Of a stretch of 64,000 nt of DNA, positions 19,332 through 27,719 are shown in pieces. The notes under the pieces are model-generated. The model was given only the letters and a program-made list of their open reading frames with translations. It did not search any database and had not been told where the DNA came from. The translations under genes were made by a program, and so were the position numbers. Position 1 is the stretch's first letter; each line of letters opens with the position of its first letter. The stretch comes from an uncultured Paracoccaceae bacterium (lineage in GTDB: Bacteria > Pseudomonadota > Alphaproteobacteria > Rhodobacterales > Rhodobacteraceae), in contig CANMMF010000001.1 in NCBI GenBank assembly GCA_947498985.1, forward strand, positions 587,501-651,500. Direction: 5' to 3'.

Positions 19332-19376
19332 GTGCATCGTCGCATGCCTGCCTGTCGTCAGCAAAGAGCCTCTTTC

Positions 19377-19997
19377 ATGCCCCGGATCGCCATTGTCTCG
19401 ATTGTCATATGTCTTGCCGCTCTGGCCGGGGGGCTGTGGGTCGTCATGTCGGGCCCGTCCGGCGATGACAAATACGCCTCTTGCCGCAGCACCGCGATTG
19501 CCGGTGGCGCGGGGGAGATCGGCGGGCCGTTTACGCTGATCAACGCGGCAGGTGAGACCGTCACCGACGCCGATGTCATTACCGAGCCGAGCCTTGTCTA
19601 TTTCGGCTACACGTTCTGCCCCGATGTCTGCCCGCTCGACGTGGCGCGCAATGCCGAAGCCGTCGATCTGCTGACCGAGGCCGGAAAGGACGTGACGCCG
19701 GTGTTCATCTCCATCGATCCCGGGCGCGACACGCCGGATGTGGTCGGCGATTTCGCCGCCAACATGCATGAAAAGATGATCGGACTGACCGGCAGCGCCG
19801 AGCAGGTCAAAGCGGCGAGCCAGGCCTACCGGACCTATTTCAATGTGCAGCCCGGGGATGATGAATACTACCTCGTGGACCACTCCACCTTCACCTATCT
19901 GGTGATGCCGGAGGACGGTTTTGTGGAGTTTTTCCGCCGCGAGGTCACGCCGCAGAAAATGGCCGAAGACGTGGCGTGTTTCGTCGACAGGCTCTGA
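19377..19997 (+). CDS. senC: SenC/PrrC (Sco1 family) copper chaperone
   Basis: A 206-residue membrane-anchored thioredoxin-fold protein. One N-terminal helix (about 4-24) faces the rest to the periplasm. The copper-binding CPDVC has Cys81 and Cys85, and the third ligand is His in LVDHSTF near 169. Sco proteins deliver copper to the CuA/CuB centres of cytochrome oxidase; in Rhodobacter the gene is part of the reg/prr locus. Start at 19377 (MPRIAIVSIV), just before the helix, with AAAGAG upstream; earlier in-frame starts have no Shine-Dalgarno sequence. Confidence 0.94.
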   Translation: MPRIAIVSIVICLAALAGGLWVVMSGPSGDDKYASCRSTAIAGGAGEIGGPFTLINAAGETVTDADVITEPSLVYFGYTFCPDVCPLDVARNAEAVDLLTEAGKDVTPVFISIDPGRDTPDVVGDFAANMHEKMIGLTGSAEQVKAASQAYRTYFNVQPGDDEYYLVDHSTFTYLVMPEDGFVEFFRREVTPQKMAEDVACFVDRL

Positions 19998-20159
19998 GCC
20001 CGCGCATCCGGTCACCTATCTTCCGACCAACGGGCCGGGACGTCCCAAAAAAGCCAGGCGCTCCGCTCATTATCCGACTGTTTGCGCTGCCAGTTTGACC
20101 GCATACCTCCCCGGAGCTAAGACTTGTCCACAGCGAGGCTTAGGGATGGAGATACGGGC

Positions 20160-20714
20160 ATGGCGGATCGGGCAATCGAGGAATTGGGGGACGACCGGTC
20201 GCTGCTTCTGGTGGACGATGACGAACCCTTCCTGAGACGCCTGGCCAAGGCCATGGAGAAGCGCGGGTTCGAGGTCGAGACCGCCGGGTCCGTGGCCGGT
20301 GGGTCGGCCATTGCCACCGCGCGCCCGCCCGCCTATGCGGTGGTCGATCTGCGGCTCGAGGATGGCAACGGGCTCGACGTGGTGGAGGTGCTGCGCGAAA
20401 AACGCCCCGACAGCCGGATCGTGGTGCTGACCGGCTATGGTGCAATTGCGACCGCGGTGGCGGCGGTGAAGATCGGGGCGACGGATTACCTGTCGAAACC
20501 CGCCGATGCCACCGATATCGTGAACGCGCTGCTGGCAAAGAAGGACGACCTGCCGCCGCCGCCGGAGAACCCGATGAGCGCCGACCGCGTGCGCTGGGAG
20601 CATATCCAGCGGGTCTACGAGCTCTGCGACCGCAACGTGTCCGAAACCGCACGCCGCCTGAACATGCACCGCCGCACGCTACAGCGAATCCTGGCCAAAC
20701 GCTCGCCTCGGTGA
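20160..20714 (+). CDS. regA: RegA/PrrA response regulator
   Basis: A 184-residue global redox response regulator, exactly the length of Rhodobacter RegA. The receiver domain has the acidic pocket DDDEP and phospho-acceptor Asp63 (VVDLRLEDG); a proline linker (LPPPPENP) leads to a Fis-type helix-turn-helix (SETARRLNMHRRTLQRIL). It controls respiration, carbon and nitrogen fixation and, where present, photosynthesis. Start chosen at 20160 because GGAG lies upstream and the length matches; an upstream in-frame start would add 12 residues. Confidence 0.96.
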   Translation: MADRAIEELGDDRSLLLVDDDEPFLRRLAKAMEKRGFEVETAGSVAGGSAIATARPPAYAVVDLRLEDGNGLDVVEVLREKRPDSRIVVLTGYGAIATAVAAVKIGATDYLSKPADATDIVNALLAKKDDLPPPPENPMSADRVRWEHIQRVYELCDRNVSETARRLNMHRRTLQRILAKRSPR

Positions 20715-20724
20715 TGCGTCTGCC

Positions 20725-21213
20725 TTACGGCAGATCGAACCGCTTGCTGACCTTGTCGACCCGCATGCCGTTGCTCAGGCGCTCATTGGGGTGGTGTGCG
20801 TAGGTCTCGAACCCGCGGCTTTGGTAATAGGCCAGACCGCCGCTGTTGTCGGCGCGGATGGTGGCGTTGATCCAGGCGTAGCCCAGTGCCCCGGCCGCCG
20901 CGCGGCTGGCCTCGAAAAGCTTTGATCCGATCCCCAGCCCGGTTTGCCCGAGTTTCACAAAGGTTGCGACGTCGCAGGCTTCGGGCGGCAGATCCTTGTG
21001 CGGCTCGATGGATTGAAAGCCGAGGATCGTGCCGTTCTCGTCTTCGGCCAGATGCCAGACCGATTGGTCGGGCGCCATGCGGAACCAGCCCTTGATCGTG
21101 GCCGCGTCGATTTCCTCGACCAACGCGGTGCTGCCGCCCTTGCGGATGATCGCGTTGAGCAGATCGGCCATGTCGCGTGCGTCGAGATCCCCGGCGCGTC
21201 GGATGGTGATCAT
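20725..21213 (-). CDS. GNAT-family N-acetyltransferase
   Basis: A 162-residue GNAT protein. The acetyl-CoA binding motif A is QTGLGIGSKLFE, followed by NATIRADNSGGLAYYQSRGF. The acceptor amine is unknown. The start overlaps the upstream HD-protein stop as ATGA, so the two are co-translated. It converges on regA with only 10 bases between the stops. Confidence 0.85.
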   Translation of the reverse strand: MITIRRAGDLDARDMADLLNAIIRKGGSTALVEEIDAATIKGWFRMAPDQSVWHLAEDENGTILGFQSIEPHKDLPPEACDVATFVKLGQTGLGIGSKLFEASRAAAGALGYAWINATIRADNSGGLAYYQSRGFETYAHHPNERLSNGMRVDKVSKRFDLP

Positions 21214-21806
21214 GAGATCTCTCCCAGCAGATCGGCGTGGCGGGTGGTAAAATCGTGCCGCACGTCGAGCGGCGGGCGCAGGACAATCCTGAGATCGCGG
21301 ATCATGTCGAGATCGGGCGCGCCGAAGAACCGGTCCGCCTCGGCCCGTGTGAAGCCCGCGATCTGCGTGGCTTCCATCCAGGCGCTGACACGGTCGGCCT
21401 TCTTGATCTGGCGTTTCAGGCGCACCGGCACCTGCGCAGGCAGACCAAAGCGGATGTGGATCGCGGCAGAGAGGCGCTTGTCGAGCTCTTCATACCCGGG
21501 GCCCACCGCCGCCTTGACCGGAGAGATCATGTCACCGATCACGTATTCGGGTGCGTCGTGCAACAGCGCGGTGAGTCTCTCTGCCGGTTTCGCATTGGGG
21601 CATATGCGGGAAAAAATCTCTTCAACGAGAAGCGAGTGCTCGGCAACCGAATAGGCGTAGTCACCCCTCGTCTGCCCGTTCCAGCGCGCCACAAAGGCCA
21701 GACCGTGGGCGATATCGGCGATCTCGATATCCACAGGTGTCGGGTCGAGCAGGTCGAGCCTGCGACCGGATAACATGCGTTGCCAGGCGCGGGGCGGTTT
21801 GGCCAT
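21210..21806 (-). CDS. HD-domain phosphohydrolase (YfbR-like)
   Basis: A 198-residue HD-superfamily protein. Metal ligands are in SVAEHSLLV and LLHDAPEYVIGD, with a later KKADR aspartate. Close relatives include the 5'-deoxynucleotidase YfbR, so hydrolysis of a nucleoside monophosphate is plausible but unproven. Start at 21806 (MAKPPRAWQR), with GGGAAGAG directly upstream; the frame is open further without family similarity. Between an FkbM methyltransferase gene (77 bases upstream) and the GNAT gene. Confidence 0.85.
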   Translation of the reverse strand: MAKPPRAWQRMLSGRRLDLLDPTPVDIEIADIAHGLAFVARWNGQTRGDYAYSVAEHSLLVEEIFSRICPNAKPAERLTALLHDAPEYVIGDMISPVKAAVGPGYEELDKRLSAAIHIRFGLPAQVPVRLKRQIKKADRVSAWMEATQIAGFTRAEADRFFGAPDLDMIRDLRIVLRPPLDVRHDFTTRHADLLGEIS

Positions 21807-21883
21807 CTCTTCCCTCGAAATTCGCTGCCGGGGTTCCTGGTTCGCTGCGGCGCTGCTCTTGGATCGCGCGCGGGGCGGCCCGC

Positions 21884-22585
21884 TCAGATCACCACGCCCC
21901 GGCCTTCGGGCGCAAATATCGTGTTCCCATGCACCTTGCCGACGCGCCGGTAGGGCACCTGGCGGAAATTGCGCGCGATCCAGGCGGGCTTGTCGAAATA
22001 CTCCAGGATCAGGATCGGCTGCCACCGGCTGATGATGTGAAACGCGCCGAGCAGGGCGCGCTTTTCATGCCCTTCCACGTCCAGTTGCAAAAGACTGACG
22101 GGTCGGTCCAGCGGCACGGTATAGTCGAGCATTTCGGCCTTCACGCTCTCGACGCCGGGCCCGTCTTCCTCGACAAAATGCGACACGCCGCCCAGCGATT
22201 TACCGTCCTTGTCACGGGTCCTGAAAAGCAGTGTATCGTCGCGATCCGACAACGCGGCATTGGTCAGCGTCACGTTTTCAAGCCCGTTCAGCGCAACGGT
22301 CTTTTCGGCGGACTGGAAATTGCCCGGATTGGGTTCAAACGCCCAAAGCCGCGCCTCGGGGGCCAGCGCCTTTGACAGGGCCGGAATGAAATCGCCAAAG
22401 AACGCGCCTGCGTGAATCACATCGCCGTCGCCCGCATGTTTGCGCATGAATTTCAGGGTTTCGGGCTCATAGGGCTGCCCGCTCAGGACTGCCTTGGCCG
22501 CGGGCCGCCCCTCCAGCCCGTCGGGCACGTGATAGAGCCCGTACTCGTTGCGCGCGGAATGGGCCAACTGCTCTTGTCCTGTCAT
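21884..22585 (-). CDS. FkbM-family methyltransferase
   Basis: A 233-residue SAM-dependent methyltransferase of the FkbM type. The SAM-binding loop is HAGAFFGDFI, then LWAFEPNPGN (acidic residue for the ribose) and LLQLDVEGHEKRALLGA, the family signature. These enzymes O-methylate sugars or polyketides; here no glycan or antibiotic genes adjoin. Start at 22585 (MTGQEQLAHS). Transcribed away from ahcY through a 112-base divergent region. Confidence 0.87.
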   Translation of the reverse strand: MTGQEQLAHSARNEYGLYHVPDGLEGRPAAKAVLSGQPYEPETLKFMRKHAGDGDVIHAGAFFGDFIPALSKALAPEARLWAFEPNPGNFQSAEKTVALNGLENVTLTNAALSDRDDTLLFRTRDKDGKSLGGVSHFVEEDGPGVESVKAEMLDYTVPLDRPVSLLQLDVEGHEKRALLGAFHIISRWQPILILEYFDKPAWIARNFRQVPYRRVGKVHGNTIFAPEGRGVVI

Positions 22586-22697
22586 GCACCTGCTCGTTCT
22601 GGAGGGTATTTCGGGCGTGAACCTTATCCGCGTTGCCGCAATTGGCAAGGAGTGATACGTGGCCTGCCAGACTGTGATCAGGATCGGAGACGGGCCA

Positions 22698-24086
22698 ATG
22701 GCCAAAGACTACATCGTGAAGGACATCGCGCTTGCCGCTTTCGGGCGCAAGGAACTGGACATCGCAGAGACGGAGATGCCGGGCCTGATGGCGCTGCGCG
22801 AGGAATATGGCGCCGAACAGCCGCTGAAAGGCGCGCGGATCGTGGGCTCCTTGCACATGACGATCCAGACCGCGGTGCTGATCGAGACACTGAACGCGCT
22901 GGGCGCCGATGTGCGCTGGGCGTCGTGCAACATCTTCTCCACCCAGGACCACGCGGCGGCGGCGATTGCCGAAGGCGGCACGCCGGTCTTTGCCATCAAA
23001 GGCCAGACGCTGGAAGAGCACTGGGACTATCTCGACCGGTCCTTCATGTTCCCTGAAGGTGCCAACATGATCCTCGACGATGGCGGCGACGCAACGCTTT
23101 ACGTGCTGCTCGGCGCACGGGCCGAGGCGGGCGAAGACATCATCCCGGTGCCGACCTCGGAAGAGGAAGAGGTGATCAAGAAGCAGATCGCCAAGCGCAT
23201 GGAAGCCAGCCCCGGCTGGTTCACCAGGACACGCGACGCGATCAGGGGCGTCTCCGAAGAGACCACCACCGGCGTGCACCGGCTTTACGATCTCCACAAG
23301 AAGGGCCTTCTGCCGTTCCCGGCGATCAACGTGAACGACTCGGTGACCAAATCCAAGTTCGACAACAAATACGGCTGCAAGGAATCGCTGGTCGACGGCA
23401 TCCGCCGCGCCACCGACACGATGATGGCGGGCAAGGTCGCCGTGGTCTGCGGCTATGGCGATGTCGGCAAAGGCTCTGCCGCGTCGCTCTCGGGCGCGGG
23501 TGCGCGCGTGAAGGTGACCGAAGCCGATCCGATCTGCGCGCTTCAGGCGGCGATGGACGGGTTCGAGGTGGTGCTGCTCGAGGACGTGGTTCCGACCGCG
23601 GATGTGTTTATCACCACCACCGGCAACAAGGACGTGATCCGCATCGAGCATATGCGCGAGATGAAGGACATGGCGATTGTCGGCAATATCGGCCATTTCG
23701 ACAACGAGATTCAGGTCGCAGCCCTCAAGAACCACAAGTGGACCAATATCAAGGAACAGGTGGACATGATCGAGATGCCCTCGGGCAACCGCATCATCCT
23801 GCTGTCCGAAGGCCGCCTGCTGAATCTCGGCAATGCCACCGGCCATCCGTCATTCGTGATGTCGGCAAGCTTCACCAACCAGGTGCTGGCGCAGATCGAG
23901 CTTTGGAAAAACGGCGACAACTACGACAACGCCGTGCACATCCTGCCCAAGCATCTCGATGAAAAGGTCGCACGGCTGCATCTGGGCCGGATCGGCGTGA
24001 AGCTGACGGAACTCACCGCCGAGCAGGCGTCCTACATCGGCGTGGCCCCCGAAGGCCCCTTCAAGCCCGAGCATTATCGCTACTGA
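22698..24086 (+). CDS. ahcY: S-adenosyl-L-homocysteine hydrolase
   Basis: A 462-residue NAD-dependent enzyme that splits S-adenosylhomocysteine into adenosine and homocysteine, the step that keeps methyltransferases from product inhibition. Seen: [12 protein letters not shown] and [17 protein letters not shown] (substrate domain), [10 protein letters not shown] (NAD loop) and the C-terminal KPEHYRY with its essential Lys/Tyr. I chose ATG 22698 by homology ([10 protein letters not shown]). An in-frame GTG at 22659 has a better Shine-Dalgarno sequence (AAGGAG six bases upstream) and would add 13 residues. Two methyltransferase genes flank it. Confidence 0.97.
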   Translation: MAKDYIVKDIALAAFGRKELDIAETEMPGLMALREEYGAEQPLKGARIVGSLHMTIQTAVLIETLNALGADVRWASCNIFSTQDHAAAAIAEGGTPVFAIKGQTLEEHWDYLDRSFMFPEGANMILDDGGDATLYVLLGARAEAGEDIIPVPTSEEEEVIKKQIAKRMEASPGWFTRTRDAIRGVSEETTTGVHRLYDLHKKGLLPFPAINVNDSVTKSKFDNKYGCKESLVDGIRRATDTMMAGKVAVVCGYGDVGKGSAASLSGAGARVKVTEADPICALQAAMDGFEVVLLEDVVPTADVFITTTGNKDVIRIEHMREMKDMAIVGNIGHFDNEIQVAALKNHKWTNIKEQVDMIEMPSGNRIILLSEGRLLNLGNATGHPSFVMSASFTNQVLAQIELWKNGDNYDNAVHILPKHLDEKVARLHLGRIGVKLTELTAEQASYIGVAPEGPFKPEHYRY

Positions 24087-24108
24087 TCCGCCTCGCGCGG
24101 CAGCTTTG

Positions 24109-24141
24109 CACCACGGCGCGGAAACGGGCCGTGGTGTTTTT
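24109..24141 (+). terminator. Rho-independent terminator of ahcY
   Basis: CACCACGGC (24109-24117) pairs perfectly with GCCGTGGTG (24128-24136), followed by TTTTT. It lies 23 bases after the stop. Confidence 0.92.
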
Positions 24142-24158
24142 GTGTCCGGGGTGGTGCC

Positions 24159-24800
24159 TCAGCGACGCGGGGTCAGGTGCCAGACCAGCTCGCGTGCGTC
24201 TGCCTTGCCTTTCAGGCCACCCGCGACGTCGACATCGTCGATCAGCGCGACGTCAAAGGCACCGTCATAAAGCGCTTTTACATTGCCCGCATCGACCGCA
24301 AAGGGCGGGCCGTTCATCACGCTCTGGTCATAGTCAAAGGTGATCAGAAGCTGCGGCGCATGACCTGTGAGCGCGGGCAGGTGACGGCTGTAATCCGCAC
24401 GCATGTCGTCCGGCAAGGCCACCAGTGCGGCGCGATCGTAGACCGCGTCCACCGGGCCCAGCCGGTCCGCGCCAAGATCAAAGATATCTCCCACGAAGAT
24501 CTCGATCCCCGGCGCGCTGAACCTCTGCAAGGCACCGTCTTGCGTGACGTCCGGGGTCAGCTGGAGATCGGCAAAGAGATCGCGGATGGCAATCTCGCTC
24601 AGTTCCGCGCCGCAGACCGCAAGGCCCTGCGCCATCAGCCAGCCGATATCGCGCGCCTTGCCGCACAGCGGCAGGAAGATGCGCGCGCCCTTTTGCAGCT
24701 CCAGCCGCTCCAGATGACGCATCAGAAGTGCGTTTGGCCGCCCCTCGTGAAAGCCCAGCTGGTTGCCGTTCCAGCGGTCGTGCCAGAATTGATGTTGCAT
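24159..24800 (-). CDS. Thiopurine S-methyltransferase family protein
   Basis: A 213-residue SAM-dependent methyltransferase of the bacterial TPMT family. The N-terminus FWHDRWNGNQLGFHEGRPN and the SAM loop PLCGKARDIGWL are the family signature. Bacterial members methylate thiopurines and volatile selenium or tellurium species; the natural substrate is unsettled. It is the third gene of a minus-strand operon behind a PhyH dioxygenase and a PhnZ-like oxygenase (27-base gap to the latter, GAAGGA before its ATG). Confidence 0.88.
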   Translation of the reverse strand: MQHQFWHDRWNGNQLGFHEGRPNALLMRHLERLELQKGARIFLPLCGKARDIGWLMAQGLAVCGAELSEIAIRDLFADLQLTPDVTQDGALQRFSAPGIEIFVGDIFDLGADRLGPVDAVYDRAALVALPDDMRADYSRHLPALTGHAPQLLITFDYDQSVMNGPPFAVDAGNVKALYDGAFDVALIDDVDVAGGLKGKADARELVWHLTPRR

Positions 24801-24827
24801 GAGACACGTCCTTCGGTTTGCGGTGCC

Positions 24828-25439
24828 TCAGACCTTATCGGCCGATACCAGGGCCGTCACCTCCCCTTCGCGGATCACCGAAGGATCGTAGGCCTTGCGG
24901 GCAAAGACCGTGCGCAGCATCGGTTCGAAATGCGCCAGCGGCAGTGTGTCGTAGTCGGGATCAAAGCTCGACTGGTCCCAGCGTTCGCAGAAAGCCGCAC
25001 AGCTTTCGAAACATGGGTGATCGCGGAACCGGTCGCGCGCGTTGCGGTCCCAGCCATAGTGATGCGCATAATAGAGCATCTGGAAGATGCCGTGATGCTC
25101 CACCACCCAGGCCACATCCCAGCGCACAAACGGCCGGATGACCTCGGCCGAGAACCGGTCATGGTTCTGCGGCGCGAGTCCGTCGCCAATATCGTGCAGC
25201 AAGGCGCCGACAACCCAGTCGAGATCGGCGCCGTCGCGCTCGGCGCGTGTGGCCGCCTGCAGCCCGTGGGTCAGCCGGGTGATCCGGTACCCTTCCAGAG
25301 TGCTTTGCCCCTGACGGTGCAGTTCGTCGAGGATCCGGTCAGCGGTCAGAGCGAGATAGGGTTTCTCGCGCTCTTCCAGAAGCGCGTAATCCTCTGCCGT
25401 GCCGTGCTTCATCTGGGTGAAACTGACCGTTTCGCTCAT
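24828..25439 (-). CDS. PhnZ-like HD-domain mixed-valent diiron oxygenase (predicted)
   Basis: A 203-residue HD protein that aligns by motif with PhnZ, the diiron oxygenase that cleaves the C-P bond of hydroxylated aminoethylphosphonate: THGLQAATRA (His58), LLHDIGD (His82-Asp83), QNHDRFSAEV (His93), VVEHHG (His115/116) and ERWDQ (Asp155). The residue after HDIG is Asp, not the usual His. It starts on the stop of the PhyH gene (ATGA overlap), mirroring the phnY-phnZ pair, in which an Fe/2-oxoglutarate dioxygenase first hydroxylates the phosphonate. Cytoplasmic. The substrate is unknown; no phosphonate transporter is in the window. Confidence 0.75.
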   Translation of the reverse strand: MSETVSFTQMKHGTAEDYALLEEREKPYLALTADRILDELHRQGQSTLEGYRITRLTHGLQAATRAERDGADLDWVVGALLHDIGDGLAPQNHDRFSAEVIRPFVRWDVAWVVEHHGIFQMLYYAHHYGWDRNARDRFRDHPCFESCAAFCERWDQSSFDPDYDTLPLAHFEPMLRTVFARKAYDPSVIREGEVTALVSADKV

Positions 25440-26299
25440 GACGCCGCCCCTTTCGCTGCATATAGATCGACGGTTCCGGTCGCACCTGCGGCCAGCGCTG
25501 TCGCCTGAAGAGACAGGATTTCGTCGTAAAGCGCCAGATCGTCCGGCGCGAAAAGCGAGGTTGCGCCGGCAACGCCAATCCAGCCGCGTTCCTCATCGCG
25601 TCCGCGCACCAGCATCGCGTAGTCTCGGCCAAGATCGGCCTGCCGGACCTCGGGTGTGACATAGCGGATGGCCAGCCCGATGCGCCGGTCCGCAGACCGG
25701 TTCGGCCCGGAGGCATGGAAACAGCGCCCGTGATGAAACGACATCTGCCCGGGGCGGAGCGGGCCATGCACTGCCTGCGCCTCGTCGATCCCCGCGATCT
25801 GCTGGCCCCGCGACAGCAGGTTGTCGCTGTCGAACGTGTCTTCATGGGCGACAATCGCGTTGTTGTGGCTGCCCGGAATGAACCGCATGCAGCCCGCCTC
25901 GACAGAGACGTCCGACAACGCGATCCAGGCGGTCAGCTCCTCGTCGGTCTCTCCCATGCCCCAATAGGTCAGGTCCTGATGCCAGCTCACGGTTGCGGTG
26001 CTGCCGGGTTCCTTGATGAAGAGCTCCACGCTCCAGACCAGCAGGTTCGGCCCGAGGATCGCGGCGACCTGTTCCAGAACGGCGGGATGCCGCGCGGCGC
26101 GGTTGAGCACCGGCAGAACGATCTGGCCGTTCACCCGGAAGAACTGCGCCAGATCGTGCCCGCCCGCGCCGTCCGAATGCGCGGCTTCCAGCGCCTCGAT
26201 CTCGCGGCGCAGCGTCGCGGTTTCGTCCTGGCTGAGCGCGGACAGACCGCTGACAAAGCCATTACGGGCATAGGTTGCAACCTGGTCGTCTGTCAGCAT
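25436..26299 (-). CDS. Phytanoyl-CoA dioxygenase (PhyH) family Fe(II)/2-oxoglutarate oxygenase
   Basis: A 287-residue dioxygenase. Iron ligands: His107 and Asp109 (SWHQDLTYWG) and a distal His, probably His195 in RCFHASGPN; the 2-oxoglutarate-binding arginine is in SADRRIGLAIRY. It belongs to the family of PhnY and ectoine hydroxylase and hydroxylates an unknown substrate. Start at 26299 (MLTDDQVATY), with GGGGAGG upstream; the longer open frame lacks similarity. Head of the PhyH / HD-oxygenase / TPMT operon, coupled to the HD gene. Confidence 0.85.
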   Translation of the reverse strand: MLTDDQVATYARNGFVSGLSALSQDETATLRREIEALEAAHSDGAGGHDLAQFFRVNGQIVLPVLNRAARHPAVLEQVAAILGPNLLVWSVELFIKEPGSTATVSWHQDLTYWGMGETDEELTAWIALSDVSVEAGCMRFIPGSHNNAIVAHEDTFDSDNLLSRGQQIAGIDEAQAVHGPLRPGQMSFHHGRCFHASGPNRSADRRIGLAIRYVTPEVRQADLGRDYAMLVRGRDEERGWIGVAGATSLFAPDDLALYDEILSLQATALAAGATGTVDLYAAKGAAS

Positions 26300-26540
26300 G
26301 GCGTGCCTCCCCTGATCAAGGCCAGAGTGCCGCGATGAAAAGGCCGGATCTGTCTTGCCAACGACCTGCGCGGCGTCGCTTCCTTGCGACTTCGTGCGAC
26401 TTCTTGCGACGGGGAAAGCGGGAAGGGAATTTTCATTGTCACCCCGGTTTTTACCGTTAACCTTGCGCGGGAGGGCCGGACCGGCCGTCACGATACAGCA
26501 ACATGGCAGGGGCGACCTGCCGACGAGGGAGACGAGACTC

Positions 26541-26882
26541 ATGGGAAAACGCGACGAATTGATCGAGAAATACGCCGACGACCTGCGCAACAAATGCGGG
26601 ATGGAGCCTGACATGGACCTTCTGACCAAGGTCACGATCGGCTGTGGCCCGGCGATCTACAACGCGGATTCCTCGACCGTCGCCGCCGGTCAGTCCGGCG
26701 AGCTTGAAACCGTCAAGAACAACTTCCTCATCAAGAAGCTCGGCCTGTCGGACGGGCCGGAACTGATGGATGCGATCAACTCGGTGATCGACACCTATGG
26801 CCGGTCCAACAACAACAAGTACCGCGCCGTGATCTACTACATGCTGACCAAGCATTTCGGCAAGGAATCCGTCTACCGCTGA
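26541..26882 (+). CDS. DUF2853 family protein
   Basis: A 113-residue soluble protein of the DUF2853 family, with the conserved stretch KVTIGCGPAIYNADSSTVA and a C-terminal KYRAVIYYMLTKHF. Function unknown. Start at 26541 (MGKRDELIEK), preceded by GAGGGAG. Lone gene, divergent from the PhyH operon, ended by a hairpin terminator. Confidence 0.88.
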   Translation: MGKRDELIEKYADDLRNKCGMEPDMDLLTKVTIGCGPAIYNADSSTVAAGQSGELETVKNNFLIKKLGLSDGPELMDAINSVIDTYGRSNNNKYRAVIYYMLTKHFGKESVYR

Positions 26883-26904
26883 TCCTTTGACTGTCGCGAG
26901 ATGC

Positions 26905-26935
26905 AGGCGCTCCGGTTTCGGGGCGCCTTTGTTTT
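26905..26935 (+). terminator. Terminator of the DUF2853 gene
   Basis: AGGCGC (26905-26910) pairs with GCGCCT (26923-26928), extended by partial pairing of the TCCGG/CGGG interior, followed by TTGTTTT. Confidence 0.75.
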
Positions 26936-27200
26936 GAGCCTTGTTTGAGGCAAATGCACGGGGCTATTTGATTGGCTCGAGGCCGCAAACCCGCTAAGCA
27001 CGGCGCATCCGGCCAGAAAGGCCAGAACCGAAATTAGTTTCACGTGTGGTGCTTGTGGGAGCGCTATGGGGTGAGGCGGAGGGTTCTGGCATCTGCCGAA
27101 CCCTCCGCATCTGTTTTCAGCACGGGTTTTGCCGCCACCGGATGGTTTGAGTCGCGTGAACCGCAGACCCGCGCGTCGCGTCGGCGGACCCGCCTTCCGA
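26936..27200 (+). ncRNA. Gene-free stretch with a strong terminator: possible small RNA or micro-ORF
   Basis: No conserved gene is visible between the DUF2853 terminator and the DUF1761 stop, yet a second, perfect terminator stands here: GCGGAGGGTTC (27076-27086), 11-base loop, GAACCCTCCGC (27098-27108), then ATCTGTTTT. A weak promoter-like pair (TTGATT at 26968-26973, then CCGCTA after 17 bases) lies about 95 bases before it. A plus-strand transcript of roughly 110 bases would result. It could also encode a very short peptide starting at GTG 27044. Speculative. Confidence 0.35.
27076..27117 (+). terminator. Orphan rho-independent terminator
   Basis: Perfect 11-bp stem and a T4 run on the plus strand, with no plus-strand gene directly upstream. 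The minus-strand sequence lacks a T run, so it does not serve the DUF1761 gene. Confidence 0.75.
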
Positions 27201-27599
27201 TCAGAACGCGGTCAGCACGATCCCCATCAGCGTACAGGCCAGCACCGCATAGCCGCCATCGATCAGCGTCAGCTTGAACGGGCGCATGGCATAGGAATTG
27301 TTGAGCGCGATCCAGGGCGAAATGAAGAACAGCCCGATGCCCAGACCCGACACCAGCCCCTTGCCGATCGTGTCGATGCCGCCAAGCTCGAAGACATGCC
27401 GCATCATGCCCGCCACCAGCAAGGTGCAGACAAATCCGAAAGCCAGCAAGGCCGGGCTCTGGCCGCCTTCGGGATTGCCATCCGCATCGCGTTTGATCCC
27501 GACCGCGTCCATCCAGGGCTCCGCCAGCTTGCCGTACCACAAGGCGCCTGCGCCGAACCCCACGATATTTGCCACCAGCACATTCAGAATTTCAATCAT
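27201..27599 (-). CDS. DUF1761 membrane protein
   Basis: A 132-residue integral membrane protein of family DUF1761 with about four helices (near residues 3-22, 48-68, 78-100 and 110-131) and the short motif GALWYGKLAEPWM. Function unknown. Located 120 bases downstream of the EVE gene on the same strand. Confidence 0.85.
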   Translation of the reverse strand: MIEILNVLVANIVGFGAGALWYGKLAEPWMDAVGIKRDADGNPEGGQSPALLAFGFVCTLLVAGMMRHVFELGGIDTIGKGLVSGLGIGLFFISPWIALNNSYAMRPFKLTLIDGGYAVLACTLMGIVLTAF

Positions 27600-27719
27600 C
27601 TGTCCCTCCGTTTTTCCGGCTGGGACAAGTGTGGCGGAGCTTTGCGCGTCTGCCTAGGGCGCAGTCGGGAATTTCCGGCGCGGCGCTCCTCCCGAGCCCG
27701 GAAGTCAGGCCGCCTCAGG

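Noticed and set aside
22586-22697. A known SAH or SAM/SAH riboswitch before ahcY
   Set aside because: Hairpins exist but I could not match the conserved core by eye; reported only as a leader to test.
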